In this document: piece by piece, positions 35,113-45,482 of the stretch
Layout of the letters: the number at the start of each line of letters is the position of its first letter
Numbering within the stretch: the first letter of the stretch is position 1
Source: Episyrphus balteatus
Lineage: Eukaryota > Arthropoda > Insecta > Diptera > Syrphidae
Reading direction: 5' to 3'
Length of the DNA stretch: 64,000 bases
NCBI RefSeq assembly: GCF_945859705.1
Contig: NC_079134.1
Coordinates: 67,824,625 to 67,888,624, forward strand
Program-made: the position numbers and the translations under genes
Notes under the pieces: generated by a model
Seen by the model: the letters and a program-made list of their open reading frames with translations, nothing else
Told to the model about the DNA's origin: nothing
The model's database searches: none

Positions 35113-35629
35113 GGGCCAATTTTTCAATAGTAAGGATAGAGAAAAAATCAATTTTTCAACAAGCAGATATAGCTTATTCCTAAGAATAAAACTATCTGCT
35201 TCTTTCAGAGCCCTGATTTTTCAATCGTCAGTTAGACTATCAGAGGAATAAATGTCAATATAAAAAAACTTTTATTCGTAGGAATAAGCCTTAACTATGG
35301 TTTATCTGGCTATTGAAAAATTGGCTCAGAGACCAATAAGAATTATACTAAGGAATAATCTCAACAAAAATATTGTGTCAGTTGTCAAACCTGTTTTGAA
35401 AGAATTTTGAAAAAAATACAGTGGAACACAAGAAAACAAAAAAAATCATGAATAAAAATGACGTTTAATTTTAAATATTTTTGAATTTGACAATTTTTTT
35501 TGTTATTCTGTAGAATAAATTATTCTTGATTGAAAAACTCAATGTTTTTATCTAATTGTTTATGAGCCTAATAACTTTATTCGTCGAACAGTGAACTGAC
35601 TGTTTATTGGAAGATTAAAAAATTGGCTC
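35113..35629. mobile_element. Harbinger-like MITE, TSD TTA
   Basis: Inverted ends GGGCCAATTTTTCAAT and its complement with small changes, flanked by TTA (35110-35112 and 35630-35632). The empty site is present in the other LTR near 15137. A further internal copy of the terminus lies near 35310-35330, so two related elements may be joined. TTA duplication and G/C-rich ends fit PIF/Harbinger. No transposase is present. Confidence 0.75.
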
Positions 35630-37621
35630 TTAATAAAAAAGTGTATCAAAATAGAATTAAGTTTAAAAAAACACAAATTCAGGGTCGTACCTACAATAAC
35701 TGAAATGGGCGCCAGGAAACTTTTATGGTAGTTTACCAAACCGTACACTGAAAAATAAATCGTCTTCGAATGAAATAAAAGATTAAGTATTTTAATTTGA
35801 ATTCTTTTAATATCTAACAAACCTTGGATAACCAGGATAAACCTTAGAATTTTTTTCAAAAACAAGTTAAAATATACAATTTTTAAAGTGGGCCAATTAT
35901 TCTTGAATTAATAAATGTAAAAAAGATGAATGTTAAAGCAAACAATGAAAACAAGAACAATAATTTTTTGTGTCACAAGACACAAAGGAAAATCACCAGG
36001 GGTTAATTTCCGAAAGTTCAACGGTTTCAGAAACGGACTCGAGTTCCGCAATATCGGGAAAAATTAACGAAGGCCTACCGGTATAAAACTATTGTCACTC
36101 AAATGGGCCACAAAATACCACACTTTTAATATAACACAAGTTGAAAGAAAACAAGACCAAAATTATACTTAGCTTTTTTAACTCCCCAGATTCTATCTCC
36201 TGACTCTGAGATCTCCTTCTAGACCATACTCTTCCTCCTGAGCTTATTTTTCCCCTCAAGAATGTGATCAGCTCACTCCTTTTCCAATTTAAAAAATCCC
36301 CAACTGGGCTTTTCTCAAACACCTCTTTTTCACAAAACTCAAAGATTCGTAAAAAAAACTAATTCGCTAAAATAATCCTAAGCTAACTTTTTTTCGTTCC
36401 AACTAGTTTGGTGGGCTTTCAAAAAGTGACCATAAAAATGGCGGGGGAAGCTCATCCATGAGGTTACGGCATATAGCCATCCTACTCAGATCTTTTTGCA
36501 TGGTGGTGTTCTCTTTCGGACATTCAGCAACATCTCGCCCATTGGCTGAGATTTGCGTCCAACTAGATACAACCATCGCACGCGATCCCGTGCATTGATA
36601 AACACGATTACCAATAGCTCAGTGGACGCATTCAACCCTTTTCCGTCAATTCCAATATAAAAAAAGTAAGCGAAAAACTATTTCATATAAACTCGCAAAG
36701 TCCCCAGTCCAAAACTAATAGTTTGGAGAAAGAGTATTTTCGTCGAACGGAGTCTACACCATTTTCCTTCTAAAATTGTGAGATAGAATCTGACGGATTT
36801 TGCTAAAATTAATCTATTCTAAGCCCGTGGACCTTCGCGCAGATAAGCAAAGGATAGGAAATTCATCAACCGGGTGATTTTTCTGTTGTGTTGACGACAC
36901 ATTATAATTCACACCTTCGTTGGACATGGGTAAATACTTCATGCCTTTTAAATCCTGTGTGACTCATCTCTCACAAAAACTCCAACTATAATTATTTGTA
37001 TATGTATTGGACCGCCCGTCCAAATATTATGTTATGTTTGTTTATGAGACCGCCTGTCCCAATGTTATATGTATTTATTAATCGGACCGCCTATCCAAGA
37101 ATTGTACATGGATAGGTGTTAACCACCATTTACACCATTATTTATAAAACCTGTTTGGGTCGCATTTCCAAAACACTCAGAGAGTTATCTTCTGGCTAAT
37201 GGCCCAGGTCTCTTAAAACCTCTTCGAGCATTTTGGAGCAGCAATTAAAAAGGGGTTTGGAAAGAAAAGATTAAAAGTGAAAGGAATGGGCAAGTGAAAC
37301 TCGTTGTGGTAAAATTTACCGCAACAATAGATTCTTAATTCTTATTACAAACAAAACTTTTTCACCAAGTTTTAAAAATTAATAAAATTTAAGTCAGCTG
37401 TTATGATAACTTTCTCACACATAACTCAACCCATCAAAAAAACACCCTTTCACCAAAAATATTTTTAAGAACTTTATGAATAATTTGTCCCTACTTTATC
37501 TTAAACCTTCATCCCGAGTTTCATCAGTGTAGCATGTTTTTGACATGGGTTTCGGTTATATTTTACCTGTTGAAGTCGAAAAACAAGCACCCTTATTTCT
37601 AATCGGCTATAACTTTTCTTA

Positions 37622-38445
37622 GGGGTTGGGGTCAAAATTCTGCCGGGGTCAAAATTCTTTTGTCAAAATTCTGCTTTCAAAATTCTGCTTTCAAAATTCT
37701 GCTTTTCAAAATTCTGTTTTTCAAAATTCTGTTTTTCGAAATTCTGCTTTTCATAATTCTGCTTTTCAAAATTCTGCAAAAAATAAAAAAGGGTTTGTGT
37801 TACCACCAAGTTCATAGGCTGGAGTTATAGCTATTTCACGGGGACCAACCCGATCATCAGACTCCTTTCAGTGGTGCTAAGTCGCTCATGTTCAATTAAT
37901 TTTGAAAATTGCCCGAGCTGGGCTTGAACTCACGACCTAGCGGTTGGGAGGCCGATGCACTACGCATCGCACCACCGCTGCCACTTGTGAATTCATAACC
38001 CCGAACAGGTTTTCCAATTATCAAGTTTACTTGAACCGACTAGCATTTTTATTAACTCAGACAAGTCTGTTATTGTTCATTCGGTTTCTTTCTCTTTTTC
38101 TCTATTTAAACTCCAATCGTAAAATCGGAAAATGTTAAAAAGCGCGCGCTTTATTTGAAAGAAAGTCAGTATATGCATTTCAAAAAATATTTGCGACACT
38201 TAAATAAAAAATTTTAGGAAAGTACCAATGCTGAATTACATTAATGAGGTGTATTTTTCTTTAACCAGCGCATATGCAGAATTAGCAGAATTTTTTTGTT
38301 CAAATATAATGCTGGCAGAGTTTTGAAAAGCAGACTTTTAAAAAGCAGAATTTTGAAAAACAGAATAGAAAAAAAGCAGAATTTTGAAAAACAGAATTTT
38401 CGCTGAAAAAGCAGAATTTTGAAGCCAGAATTTTGACCCGATCCC
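37622..38445. mobile_element. foldback element with minisatellite termini, 8-bp TSD
   Basis: TTTTCTTA occurs at 37614-37621 and 38446-38453. The left end has about nine ~16-bp units TTCAAAATTCTGCTT in tandem (37632-37778). The right end has the same units in inverse (38310-38440). Outer ends are GGGGTTGGGGTCAAAATTC and its near complement. This design, arrays of short repeats forming the inverted termini, is that of Foldback-type elements. The centre is a SINE-like repeat, and there is no transposase. Confidence 0.85.
37800..38125 (-). repeat. SINE-like repeat with tRNA-related core
   Basis: The minus strand contains GTGCGATGCGTAGTGCATCG (A-box-like) and GTCGTGAGTTCAAGCCC (B box, near consensus) at 37921-37985. 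A block with GATCATCAGACTCCTTT follows, and the element ends ACCACCAAG. The same order recurs at 48430-48720 and, more distantly, in the 23974-26171 array. It is nested in the minisatellite-ended foldback. Confidence 0.6.
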
Positions 38446-39239
38446 TTTTCTTAGAGCAATCGTATTGACTATTTTTATGTCATTAGATTCAGCATCAAAA
38501 AATACCTTAAAAACATGTGTCATATGATAATATTCGACAAACAATTTTGTTCACTATATTTTTGACCTTCACCCCTTTTGTCCGCCAAAAAACACTCAAC
38601 TTTTTCTTATAGACTTTTTTTATACTTGGTTCTTATTCCAAAAGCAAAATTTTTTCCAAGTTTAATGAGTGTAACAATTTTTTTTTTTAATTTGTTGATT
38701 TAATGTACTATTTTACCTGCACTATCTGAAATTAAAGTAACTAAGTAGATTCGCGTGAATGTTTGTTGGTGCTGTTGGTGCTATCGATTTGTCCTAGTCA
38801 CTTGTCGTATATGAAGTAACTTTTTTTTAATTATTGGTATTTTATGAAAAAAAAAACTTACCTCCGTCTCAGTTATTTATAAACAAAGCTATAAATAAGA
38901 AAAAAGTACCTACTTTTATTGAAAACTCGCTGCTTTCATGAAATCTTTTATGATAAAAGCAACACAAATCTGTCTATCTTTTATGATTCACAAAAGTTTT
39001 CATAACAGATTAAGGCTTGCTGAATACCAAAAATGGTTTTGTAAAAGAATTTTTGACAGTTCGAACTTCGTAAAAGATTTTATAAAAGATTTCATGGCAG
39101 ATTGGGTATGCCGAATACCAAATATGAAAATCATAAAAGAATTTCTGAAAGATCAGATTTTTGTATGGAAATGCATAACAGAATAGCAGAATAAAATATC
39201 TCGCCGAATAGGCTCAATTACCTTGTTTTCTTATACTAT

Positions 39240-39765
39240 AGATGTTTTTCTTTTTAAGTTCAGAAGAAAGCTCTGAACAGAGTTTGAGCAATCTGAGCAC
39301 GCTCTGAACATTCTCTGAACTGAACATGTTCTGAGCGCTCTGAATTCATATTGAAAGGGATTTGAGAACAAACTGTCACCAAATGACATTTTGTCAATTC
39401 ATAGTTGTAAAAACCCAACAAAGAAAAATAAATTATGTTTTAATAATTAAAAACAACATAGTTTGATGTAATCTTACCAACTGCATCGGAGCCGACAGCT
39501 TCAGGAGCCATTTTAATTCTGATTGTGCATATTTTGTTTGTTTTTTTTTTTTTTCATTGACGTAAAGCGTTCAGGTTTTACTCAGAATGTTCGGTCTACT
39601 CTTTCGGAGCTCGTAGTTCGTGCTCTGAACGATTTCTGAACAAAAAAATACACACATTTTGAGGCTGTGAACGCTCTGAACAAAAAAGAAATGCAATTTT
39701 TTTTTACTATTCAGACTCTGAACCTCTCTAAAACTTAAAACAAAAAGAAACATTTTTGACGTGGC
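39240..39765. repeat. element rich in CTCTGAAC motifs
   Basis: CTCTGAAC or close variants occur at about 39272, 39305, 39316, 39338, 39621, 39676 and 39716, in two clusters about 300 bp apart. The outer sequences AGTTCAGAAG (39258) and CTATTCAGACTCTGAAC are partly inverted. This suggests a non-autonomous DNA element with subterminal repeats; ends and target site cannot be fixed. Confidence 0.45.
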
Positions 39766-39768
39766 TTA

Positions 39769-40836
39769 TACTCCAGTCAAAGCGTCATTTTACCTTGTGC
39801 ACAGAGGCACTGTCAGTTTATATTTCATGGATCGATAGTGGGTCGTAGAGAGCTAATTTTTTTTTTAACTGTAGATAATTTAAAGGACTACAACAATATT
39901 TTATTTTGTTAGCCAATACTTGTACCGTTTACAATATAATAAGGCAAGAGTTTGCTTAACAAAAAAACGTCTTTGACTTAATATTACTTATTTTTTATTT
40001 GTTTCAACAAAAAAAATGTGCACCAAATAGAAAGAAAATGATGTAACGAACAATCAATAGCTTTATTTTTTGTCGTAGGACATTCTGAAGTCGAGTTATT
40101 CCCAAAAAACCATATTTTTGGGTGGTTTCGCACCGGTTTTTCGTGCGTTCATTTATCAATTGCTCGGTCATCTTTGGTGATAAAGAGTTGATTTTTTTGT
40201 AAAATGCAGGAAATTAAGAGGACTACAAAATAAGTTAGAAAACCATTGACCATAATATAAGCTTTTTTCGAAATAAAAACGAAAATGTGTTTTTTAACAA
40301 CTAGAATTTGACTTTAACTGGCTGCCATTTTGTAGTAACTCACTTTGATACAATGAAATTACATACAACGATAGAAAATATTATAAGGAAGAGAATGAAT
40401 GTTAATTTTTTGGTCTACGACATACTGGAGCAATAGCCCAGTAATTTTAGGCATTTTTTATCCCAATCTGCCGAAAAATTCCTACTGGGCTCGATTTTGG
40501 TATAGACCTTCGTTACGGCGTTGTTATGAAGATGTGAAAAATCGACATTGATATCGCGTCCGCGTTAGAAGTTATAGAGGTCAAAAGGTCACGAAAATCA
40601 GTTTTTCGCATATATCTCGTGACCTGTTGCTGGGAGGTCAATAGGGGTCTATGGAAAATCTGTTCGTCATAAAATTATCTACAAATATTGCTTTATGCAT
40701 TTTTCTGATAATGATCAGGTGGTGAGAAATTGGGTTTAAGCCTTTTAAATATACCCCTATCGATCCATGAAATAAAAACTGACAGTGCCTCTGTGCGCAA
40801 GGTTAGGCCCTTTTTGCCGACGCTTTGACTGGAGTA
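39769..40836. mobile_element. Harbinger-like element, TSD TTA
   Basis: Ends TACTCCAGTCAAAGCGTC and GACTGGAGTA are inverted and flanked by TTA (39766-39768 and 40837-40839). Inverted similarity extends about 75 bp inward, including ACTGACAGTGCCTCTGTG near 40778 and its complement near 39797. The ~900-bp interior is not palindromic and has no recognised protein. It lies in the last Snx1 intron. Confidence 0.7.
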
Positions 40837-41117
40837 TTAATAGTTTTTTAGTATGTAAAACAAAAGAATTAATGGTGTTAAAAACAATTTACATATGTGT
40901 GTTGATACTTCCAACACGCGTCGTCCTGTGATAAATTTTTGACAGCTGAACATTTATCTTTTCACCCCAATAGTGTCAGTAATTTATCTTCGACTAAATA
41001 TTTAACCCAATTCATGAACGGCCTTAAAATCACAGATCCGAAACGCATTTAAAATTTTCTGTTATTTAATTTGAAGTATTCTTTATAAGTAATTTTTTTA
41101 TTGTATTCTATTTTAAG
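40837..41117 (+). other. end of the last Snx1 intron
   Basis: AT-rich intron without recognised elements, ending in the acceptor TTCTATTTTAAG before the terminal Snx1 exon. Pyrimidine content rises over the last 20 bp. Confidence 0.5.
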
Positions 41118-41168
41118 CTCATTGGCTATTGGGAAGCCTTTGCTCCTTCTGCTCATGAAATTATGTGA
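41118..41168 (+). CDS. Snx1: sorting nexin 1, terminal coding exon
   Basis: An acceptor TTCTATTTTAAG ending at 41117 precedes 16 codons reading LIGYWEAFAPSAHEIM and a TGA stop. SNX1/SNX2 proteins end with L-I-K-Y-W-E-x-F-L-P-E-A-K-x-I, so this is the expected last exon after the glutamine-rich end of the previous one. Phase 0 matches. The family Lys after LI is Gly here, and the Leu-Pro-Glu triplet reads Ala-Pro-Ser. These may be divergence or drift. The match in position, phase, length and order makes the assignment strong although the exon is short. Confidence 0.8.
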   Translation, partial: LIGYWEAFAPSAHEIM

Positions 41169-41330
41169 CTCAGGGACCCAAGTTATAATAGAGGGCTGAA
41201 AACATTCCTGAATCTTATAAATGATTTATACAATTAATTATATAATACATTTGCAAGTCTATTCAAAAATTGATAAAAAAAAATAAATTGTGGAAATAAT
41301 TTAAAAAAATAAATGAATATTTACACCTAA
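41169..41330 (+). other. Snx1: Snx1 3' UTR with polyadenylation signals
   Basis: The stop codon is followed by about 110 bp of AT-rich sequence and AATAAA hexamers at 41282-41287 and 41308-41313. The exact cleavage site cannot be read. The nearest downstream feature is the leader of the LINE at about 41700. Confidence 0.55.
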
Positions 41331-41439
41331 AGTTATACTTTCGTGCAGTCAAAAATATTTTTGAGCAGGAATGCAGGTGTTCTTGTGCTTTTATTTACTG
41401 AGTGATCTGAGCGGAGGTATGTATATCTTTGTTGTAATA

Positions 41440-41510
41440 TTGAATATGTTGTTATATTTGAAGGTGGTACCACCAGGTCTGGTGGCTAGAGTTGCAATCT
41501 TTTTTAGTTT
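41440..41510 (-). repeat. fragment of the SINE-like family
   Basis: TTGAAGGTGGTACCACCAGG and GTGGCTAGAGTTGCA match the end of the units at 23974-24100 and 25305-25400. Only the tail portion is present. It lies between the Snx1 3' UTR and the LINE leader. Confidence 0.45.
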
Positions 41511-41733
41511 TAGCTACACCGAAACAGATCGAACGGAATGTGCAAAATGTCAAACGAGTAGTACACGTGCTTATCTAGCTCCGGCAATTAATTAATTTAA
41601 TTTATTTTATAAACTATTTATTACAAGTTTTTGTGATCAAAGTCTTCACAATTTTATTATTAATTGTTTTCTGCATTATAAAGTGTCAATAAACTGAACA
41701 TCCAATGAAGACCTTGCCAAAATTATTGAAAAG

Positions 41734-42646
41734 TTGCATCTTTCAATGGACAGTCAAATGATTGGCTTCAAACAAGAAGTAAAGGACTTTAAATCACAGG
41801 TTAATAATAATCTCCTAACTCTAAATAAAAAAATGGATTCTTTTTCGAATAATTTCGATAATGAAATATGCAAACTTAAAAGTGAGGTTAATAAAAAACT
41901 TCATCAGTGTTTACCAATGTGACTTGCTTGCTCTTATGAATGAAGACCAAATGATTGAAAAGTTGCATCTATCAATGGTTAATAATAATCTCCTCACTCT
42001 TAATCAAAAAATAGATTCTTTTTCGAATAATTTCGATAATGAAATATGCAAACTTAAAAGTGAGGTTAATAAAAAACTTGACATCAGTGTTTACCAATGT
42101 GGCTTGCTTGCTCTTAACTATAAAATCAACAAGCTTGAAAATGAAGTACGCAAGTGTCATTTGTTTTTGACGGGGATACCTGAGAGTCTTAATGAATCTC
42201 TACAAAATATTGTGAATAAAATCTGTGAAATCACAAAATATACATTGGGTTCCTTCGATGTCTTTCGTTTAAAAAAGAATACTTCTAAAGGAAAGCCCGA
42301 AGGCATGCATCATGATCAACAGTCTGCCCCCGTTGTTGTTAAATTGCATTCTCAAGGTGAACGCATCAAATTTCTTAAAAGTTTCTTTGCCGCTGCTCCG
42401 GTCACACTTGAGAAAATTAGTTTTTCTTCCAATCGTGCTATTGGAGCCTTTGAATGCCTTTCTGGAAGTGCACTTCTTATTCGTAAAGCTGCTATGAAGT
42501 TAAAAAAAAAAATGTTTTCTGCGCAATCTTTCAATGGAGTTGTCGCTGTCAAAATCAAGCCAACTGACCAGTTTATAAAAATTAACCATTTGGATGATTT
42601 ACATCGATTGCTTCTTCCTGTTGTTGCTGCCGCTGCTCGTGCTTGA
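41734..42646 (+). pseudogene. LINE ORF1 protein
   Basis: A first frame (41734-41922) and a second (41861-42646, about 261 codons) cover the protein. It has a coiled-coil-like region (DSFSNNFDNEICKLKSEVNK, present twice), then CHLFLTGIPESLNESLQNIV and APVVVKLHSQGERIKFLKSF. It ends with a basic domain and an Ala-rich tail. This resembles LINE ORF1 proteins with the I-x-G-I-P-E motif, which bind nucleic acid. A ~180-200-bp tandem duplication (about 41719-41935 and 41940-42105, the first with an extra ~45 bp) doubled the coiled coil and caused a frame change. Confidence 0.7.
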
Positions 42647-42800
42647 TGTGACTTTTTCTTAACAAACAAAAAAGCTAAATATAACTAATTGCATTTTTAA
42701 ATTTTATCCATTTATTTACATTTCTTAATTTAATTTGCATTAATATTCAAACATTTACAATAATTTCTTTATATATCTTGTATTAAATATTCTTAATATA

Positions 42801-43547
42801 TAAAAATCTCGTGTCGCAGTGTTAGTTATCAAACTCCTCCGAAACTGCCGGACCGATTTATATGAAATTTTGTACACATATCGGGTAGGTCTGAGAATCG
42901 GCTAACATCTATTTTTAATACACATAAATGGTAAGGTTGGTCCACCATAAACTTTTTTTCTTTAATTGTGAGAAAATATTTTTTTTTAAATTTTTTTATA
43001 ATTCACTATTGAAAAATACATACAACTCTAAATTTTAAACATTATAAGACCAACCAATGTTTTTTACTCGCAATTTTTTGTTGAAAATCAAAGTGTTTTA
43101 TTATTGTGAAACATTTTTTATATGTATGTCGAAAAATATGAATGTTTGATCATTGTAATGTCAAATAAATCACATTTTGTGGAAAACGGGGAAAAATGAC
43201 AAATTTTATTATTGGTTGGTATTTGGAGTGTTATTACGATTTGGTCAGTTTTTTTAATTGGAATTTTTTGGTGTCAACTGGGAAAGCGAATGTGAAAGTG
43301 ATCTTTGGTATTCGTTTTGCGCAAAAACAATATAGTCTTAGAGCAAATTTTCATTTCATAAAAATCGGTTCAGTCGTTTCGGAGGAGTTTCATAAGAAAC
43401 ACTTCGGCACAAGAATTTTATGTACATAGGTATTAGATTTGTTGAGAATCGATTTGTGTTTTTATTGGAAAAGGTTCACACACTATAGAGTCAAAAATTG
43501 GAAATAAATACTAGAAAAGGTGGAACGAAGTCCGCCGGGTCAGCTAG
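42801..43547 (+). mobile_element. Helitron-like element
   Basis: The left end begins ...ATATATAAAAATCTCGTGTC and the right end is TCCGCCGGGTCAGCTAG followed by T. That is the GC-rich hairpin plus CTAG-T terminus of insect Helitron-like elements. The interior has CTCCTCCGAAACTGCCGG and its inverse (near 42835 and 43380). No Rep/helicase is present, so it is non-autonomous. An 11-bp TTCTTAATATA flanks both ends (42790-42800 and 43548-43558). It sits between LINE ORF1 and ORF2. Confidence 0.65.
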
Positions 43548-43794
43548 TTCTTAATATAAAATAATTTTTTTATTTTTGATTTTGACGAAAAAGCTGTTTC
43601 TGGTAGGTTGTCTCTGCATTATTTGGATCTATTTTGGTATTCATATTTCTTATTATTATTTCTTTTACTATTATTATGAATAGTCCAAGCAATTCCTCTA
43701 ATCCTGGCATTAATTGTAGATTAATTAATGATGGTGACTTTGGGAACACAATGTTGAATATTTTTTCATCGCGTTCTTCGGGTTAAAGAGTTTG

Positions 43795-45407
43795 TCATAT
43801 GAATATTCGAAGCGTTATCTCAAAGATTGATCAATTGAGATTGTTATTTCAATCGGTAACAACTGATATAGTTTGTTTGTCTGAAACTTATTTATCAACT
43901 ACAATGGTCGGAAAAAGTATTTTGACAAAATGAACATTTTTCTAACTGAAAATGCTTCAATATTTCTTAGTGCATTTTTTTCATTTTTTGTCCATTTGTG
44001 GTAAATTTTGAATAGTATAATTATATTTTTGTGTTTGTGTATTTGGTAATTTTTAATTTCCCGCGATAAATTCAGTTCTCCACAGATTTTTTAACAGACA
44101 CACAGAAGTTATGACTTTCAACAGAAGATGCACTAATTTCAATGTTAAGTTCCGCCATTTTGCCCAATTTTTTACAAATAGGGGCCTTAACTAGTCTGTC
44201 AGTTGTATACGTGCTTGAAACACGTAAAATGTATTACGTTACCTTACCAACGTTGAAAAAGAACGTTTGTCAAAATACTTTTTTCCCTCAAAAATTAATA
44301 CTTTTTATACAAAAAATGCAGCCTCGAAGCATAATACCAACTAAATGACTGACATTGACCATCGTGAGATTCACCATTATATACTTAATAAATAACCGTC
44401 AACTTCCTTATTTTATGTTTAACCGTTACAGATTATTCTCATCAGTTAGAAAAATGTTCATTTTGTCAAAATACTTTTTCCGACTGTTGTAGTTCAAAGA
44501 ACTTAATTGAAGACTGGGAGCTGAATATTGAAGGCTACCGACTGTTTCGATGTGATGGTGATGTGCGTTCTTCTAGAGTTATGGTTTATGTGCGTAATGA
44601 AATTCAAGCTGTGTGCTTAGATTTTTTAAAAACTAATGATATTCAGTGCCTTTTAGTAGAAATTGTTTTGCATCATGAAAAAGTTTTAATTAACAGCGTG
44701 TATAGACATCCAGGACGTTTTCCATTTGAAGATTTTGAATCATTTTTTGTCTAGGTATAGTGCCCGATACGAAAATATAATTTTATGTGGTGACTTGAAT
44801 GTTGACGTGAGTATTACCTCATCTGCATGTAACCATTTGGAAAACATTTTTGATTCCCTCAGTTTGCATATTGTTAGTTATTTTCCTACAAGATTTACAC
44901 TTACAAGTGGAACTGCTATCAAAAGTTTTGTTTTTTAATCCAACCCATGGTGTTGCTGATCATGACTTAACTTATTTAATTTATGATGCAGTGGTTGAAA
45001 GTTCCAATGAAAATAAATTTATATTTTACAGAGATTTTAAAAACATCAATTTGGAAGAACTTTCCCAAGGAGTTTTACAAATCGATTGGCATTCTTTTAG
45101 ATATTCTTCTTCAATTGACTTAAAAGTTGAATTTTTAACTAACTTATTAAAATACTTATATGAAAAATATGTTTCAATCAAGAGAAAACTTGCAAATAAC
45201 AACTGTCCTAGGCTTACACCAGAAATAAGTATTTTAATCAGTGAGAGAAATTTCTTGTACAGGGTGTACAAAAATACTAGAGCATTAAATGACTGGGAAC
45301 TTTATAAATCATGTAGGAATAGAGTCGTTAAATGTATTAGAGATTCTAAAAATACATATTACCTGGACAAATTGAACACATCAAGAAATTCCACCAAAAT
45401 ATTGTAG
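43795..45407 (+). pseudogene. LINE ORF2 endonuclease and linker
   Basis: The + strand reads MNIRSVISKIDQLRLLFQS then TDIVCLSETYLS (catalytic Glu) before the MITE at 43902-44489. It continues YRLFRCDGDVRSSRVMVYV, LINSVYRHPG and ENIILCGDLNVDVSI (catalytic Asp region, about 44775). After a frameshift come ADHDLTYLIYD (His) and a long linker to 45407. Apurinic-type endonuclease motifs are in order. Frameshifts lie near 44750 and 44930. Confidence 0.75.
43902..44489. mobile_element. mariner/Tc1-type MITE
   Basis: Inverted ends CAATGGTCGGAAAAAGTATT and its counterpart at 44470-44489, flanked by TA (43900-43901 and 44490-44491). Inverted similarity covers about 30-40 bp. Removal rejoins the LINE endonuclease frame. 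There is no transposase. Confidence 0.8.
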
Positions 45408-45482
45408 AACAATTTGAAAAACCTAGGAACGGTTTGCAAACCTAGTTTAGAAGCTTTTGAAGATCTTGATTTCGCAAATAAT

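Larger units (their letters stand above)
14848..37326 (-). mobile_element. Gypsy-type LTR retrotransposon with long LTRs
   Basis: The element runs minus. A 3' LTR copy (14848-16424, truncated) and a 5' LTR (34091-37326) flank gag, protease, RT, RNase H and integrase remnants. LTRs begin TGTTATAAATC and end GCAACA on the + strand, and ATAG flanks both outer ends (14844-14847 and 37327-37330). Next to the 5' LTR the minus strand reads TGGCGTCCAAACGTG, a plausible primer-binding site of tRNA-Lys type. The interior holds many younger insertions. LTRs near 2 kb and the gag type suggest an Osvaldo-like branch, which is tentative. Confidence 0.8.
34091..37326 (-). repeat. Gypsy 5' LTR with insertions
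   Basis: A complete LTR from TGTTATAAATC to GCAACA, expanded by two clear insertions (34200-34917 and 35113-35629) and one extra 337-bp block (35836-36172) whose status, insertion here or deletion in the other LTR, is open. Without the two clear insertions it is about 2.0 kb. Confidence 0.8.
37331..38719. mobile_element. large palindromic element, right arm remainder
   Basis: The sequence starting ATTCTTAATTCTTA continues exactly where the arm stopped at 14847. The left arm near 13340 shows the uninterrupted order in inverse. It ends TATTTTACCTG at 38719. It contains the minisatellite-ended element at 37622-38445. No coding sequence is seen. Confidence 0.75.
12508..39216. mobile_element. outermost element of the nested stack, TSD ATT
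   Basis: Inverted ends TGGGCCTATTC (12508) and GAATAGGCTCA (ending 39216) are flanked by ATT on both sides (12505-12507 and 39217-39219). The arms (12508-12767 and 38720-39216) share inverted phrases such as TCTGTTATGAAT and AATCATAAAAGAT and have many TTTTATAAAAG motifs. The original element was only about 750 bp; the other 26 kb is later insertion. A 3-bp site suggests a Harbinger-type MITE. It sits in the last Snx1 intron. Confidence 0.6.

Noticed and set aside
37921..37985. Functional tRNA gene
   Set aside because: A- and B-box-like motifs are present but no complete cloverleaf, and the block is repeated within a dispersed repeat family, so it is a SINE core.
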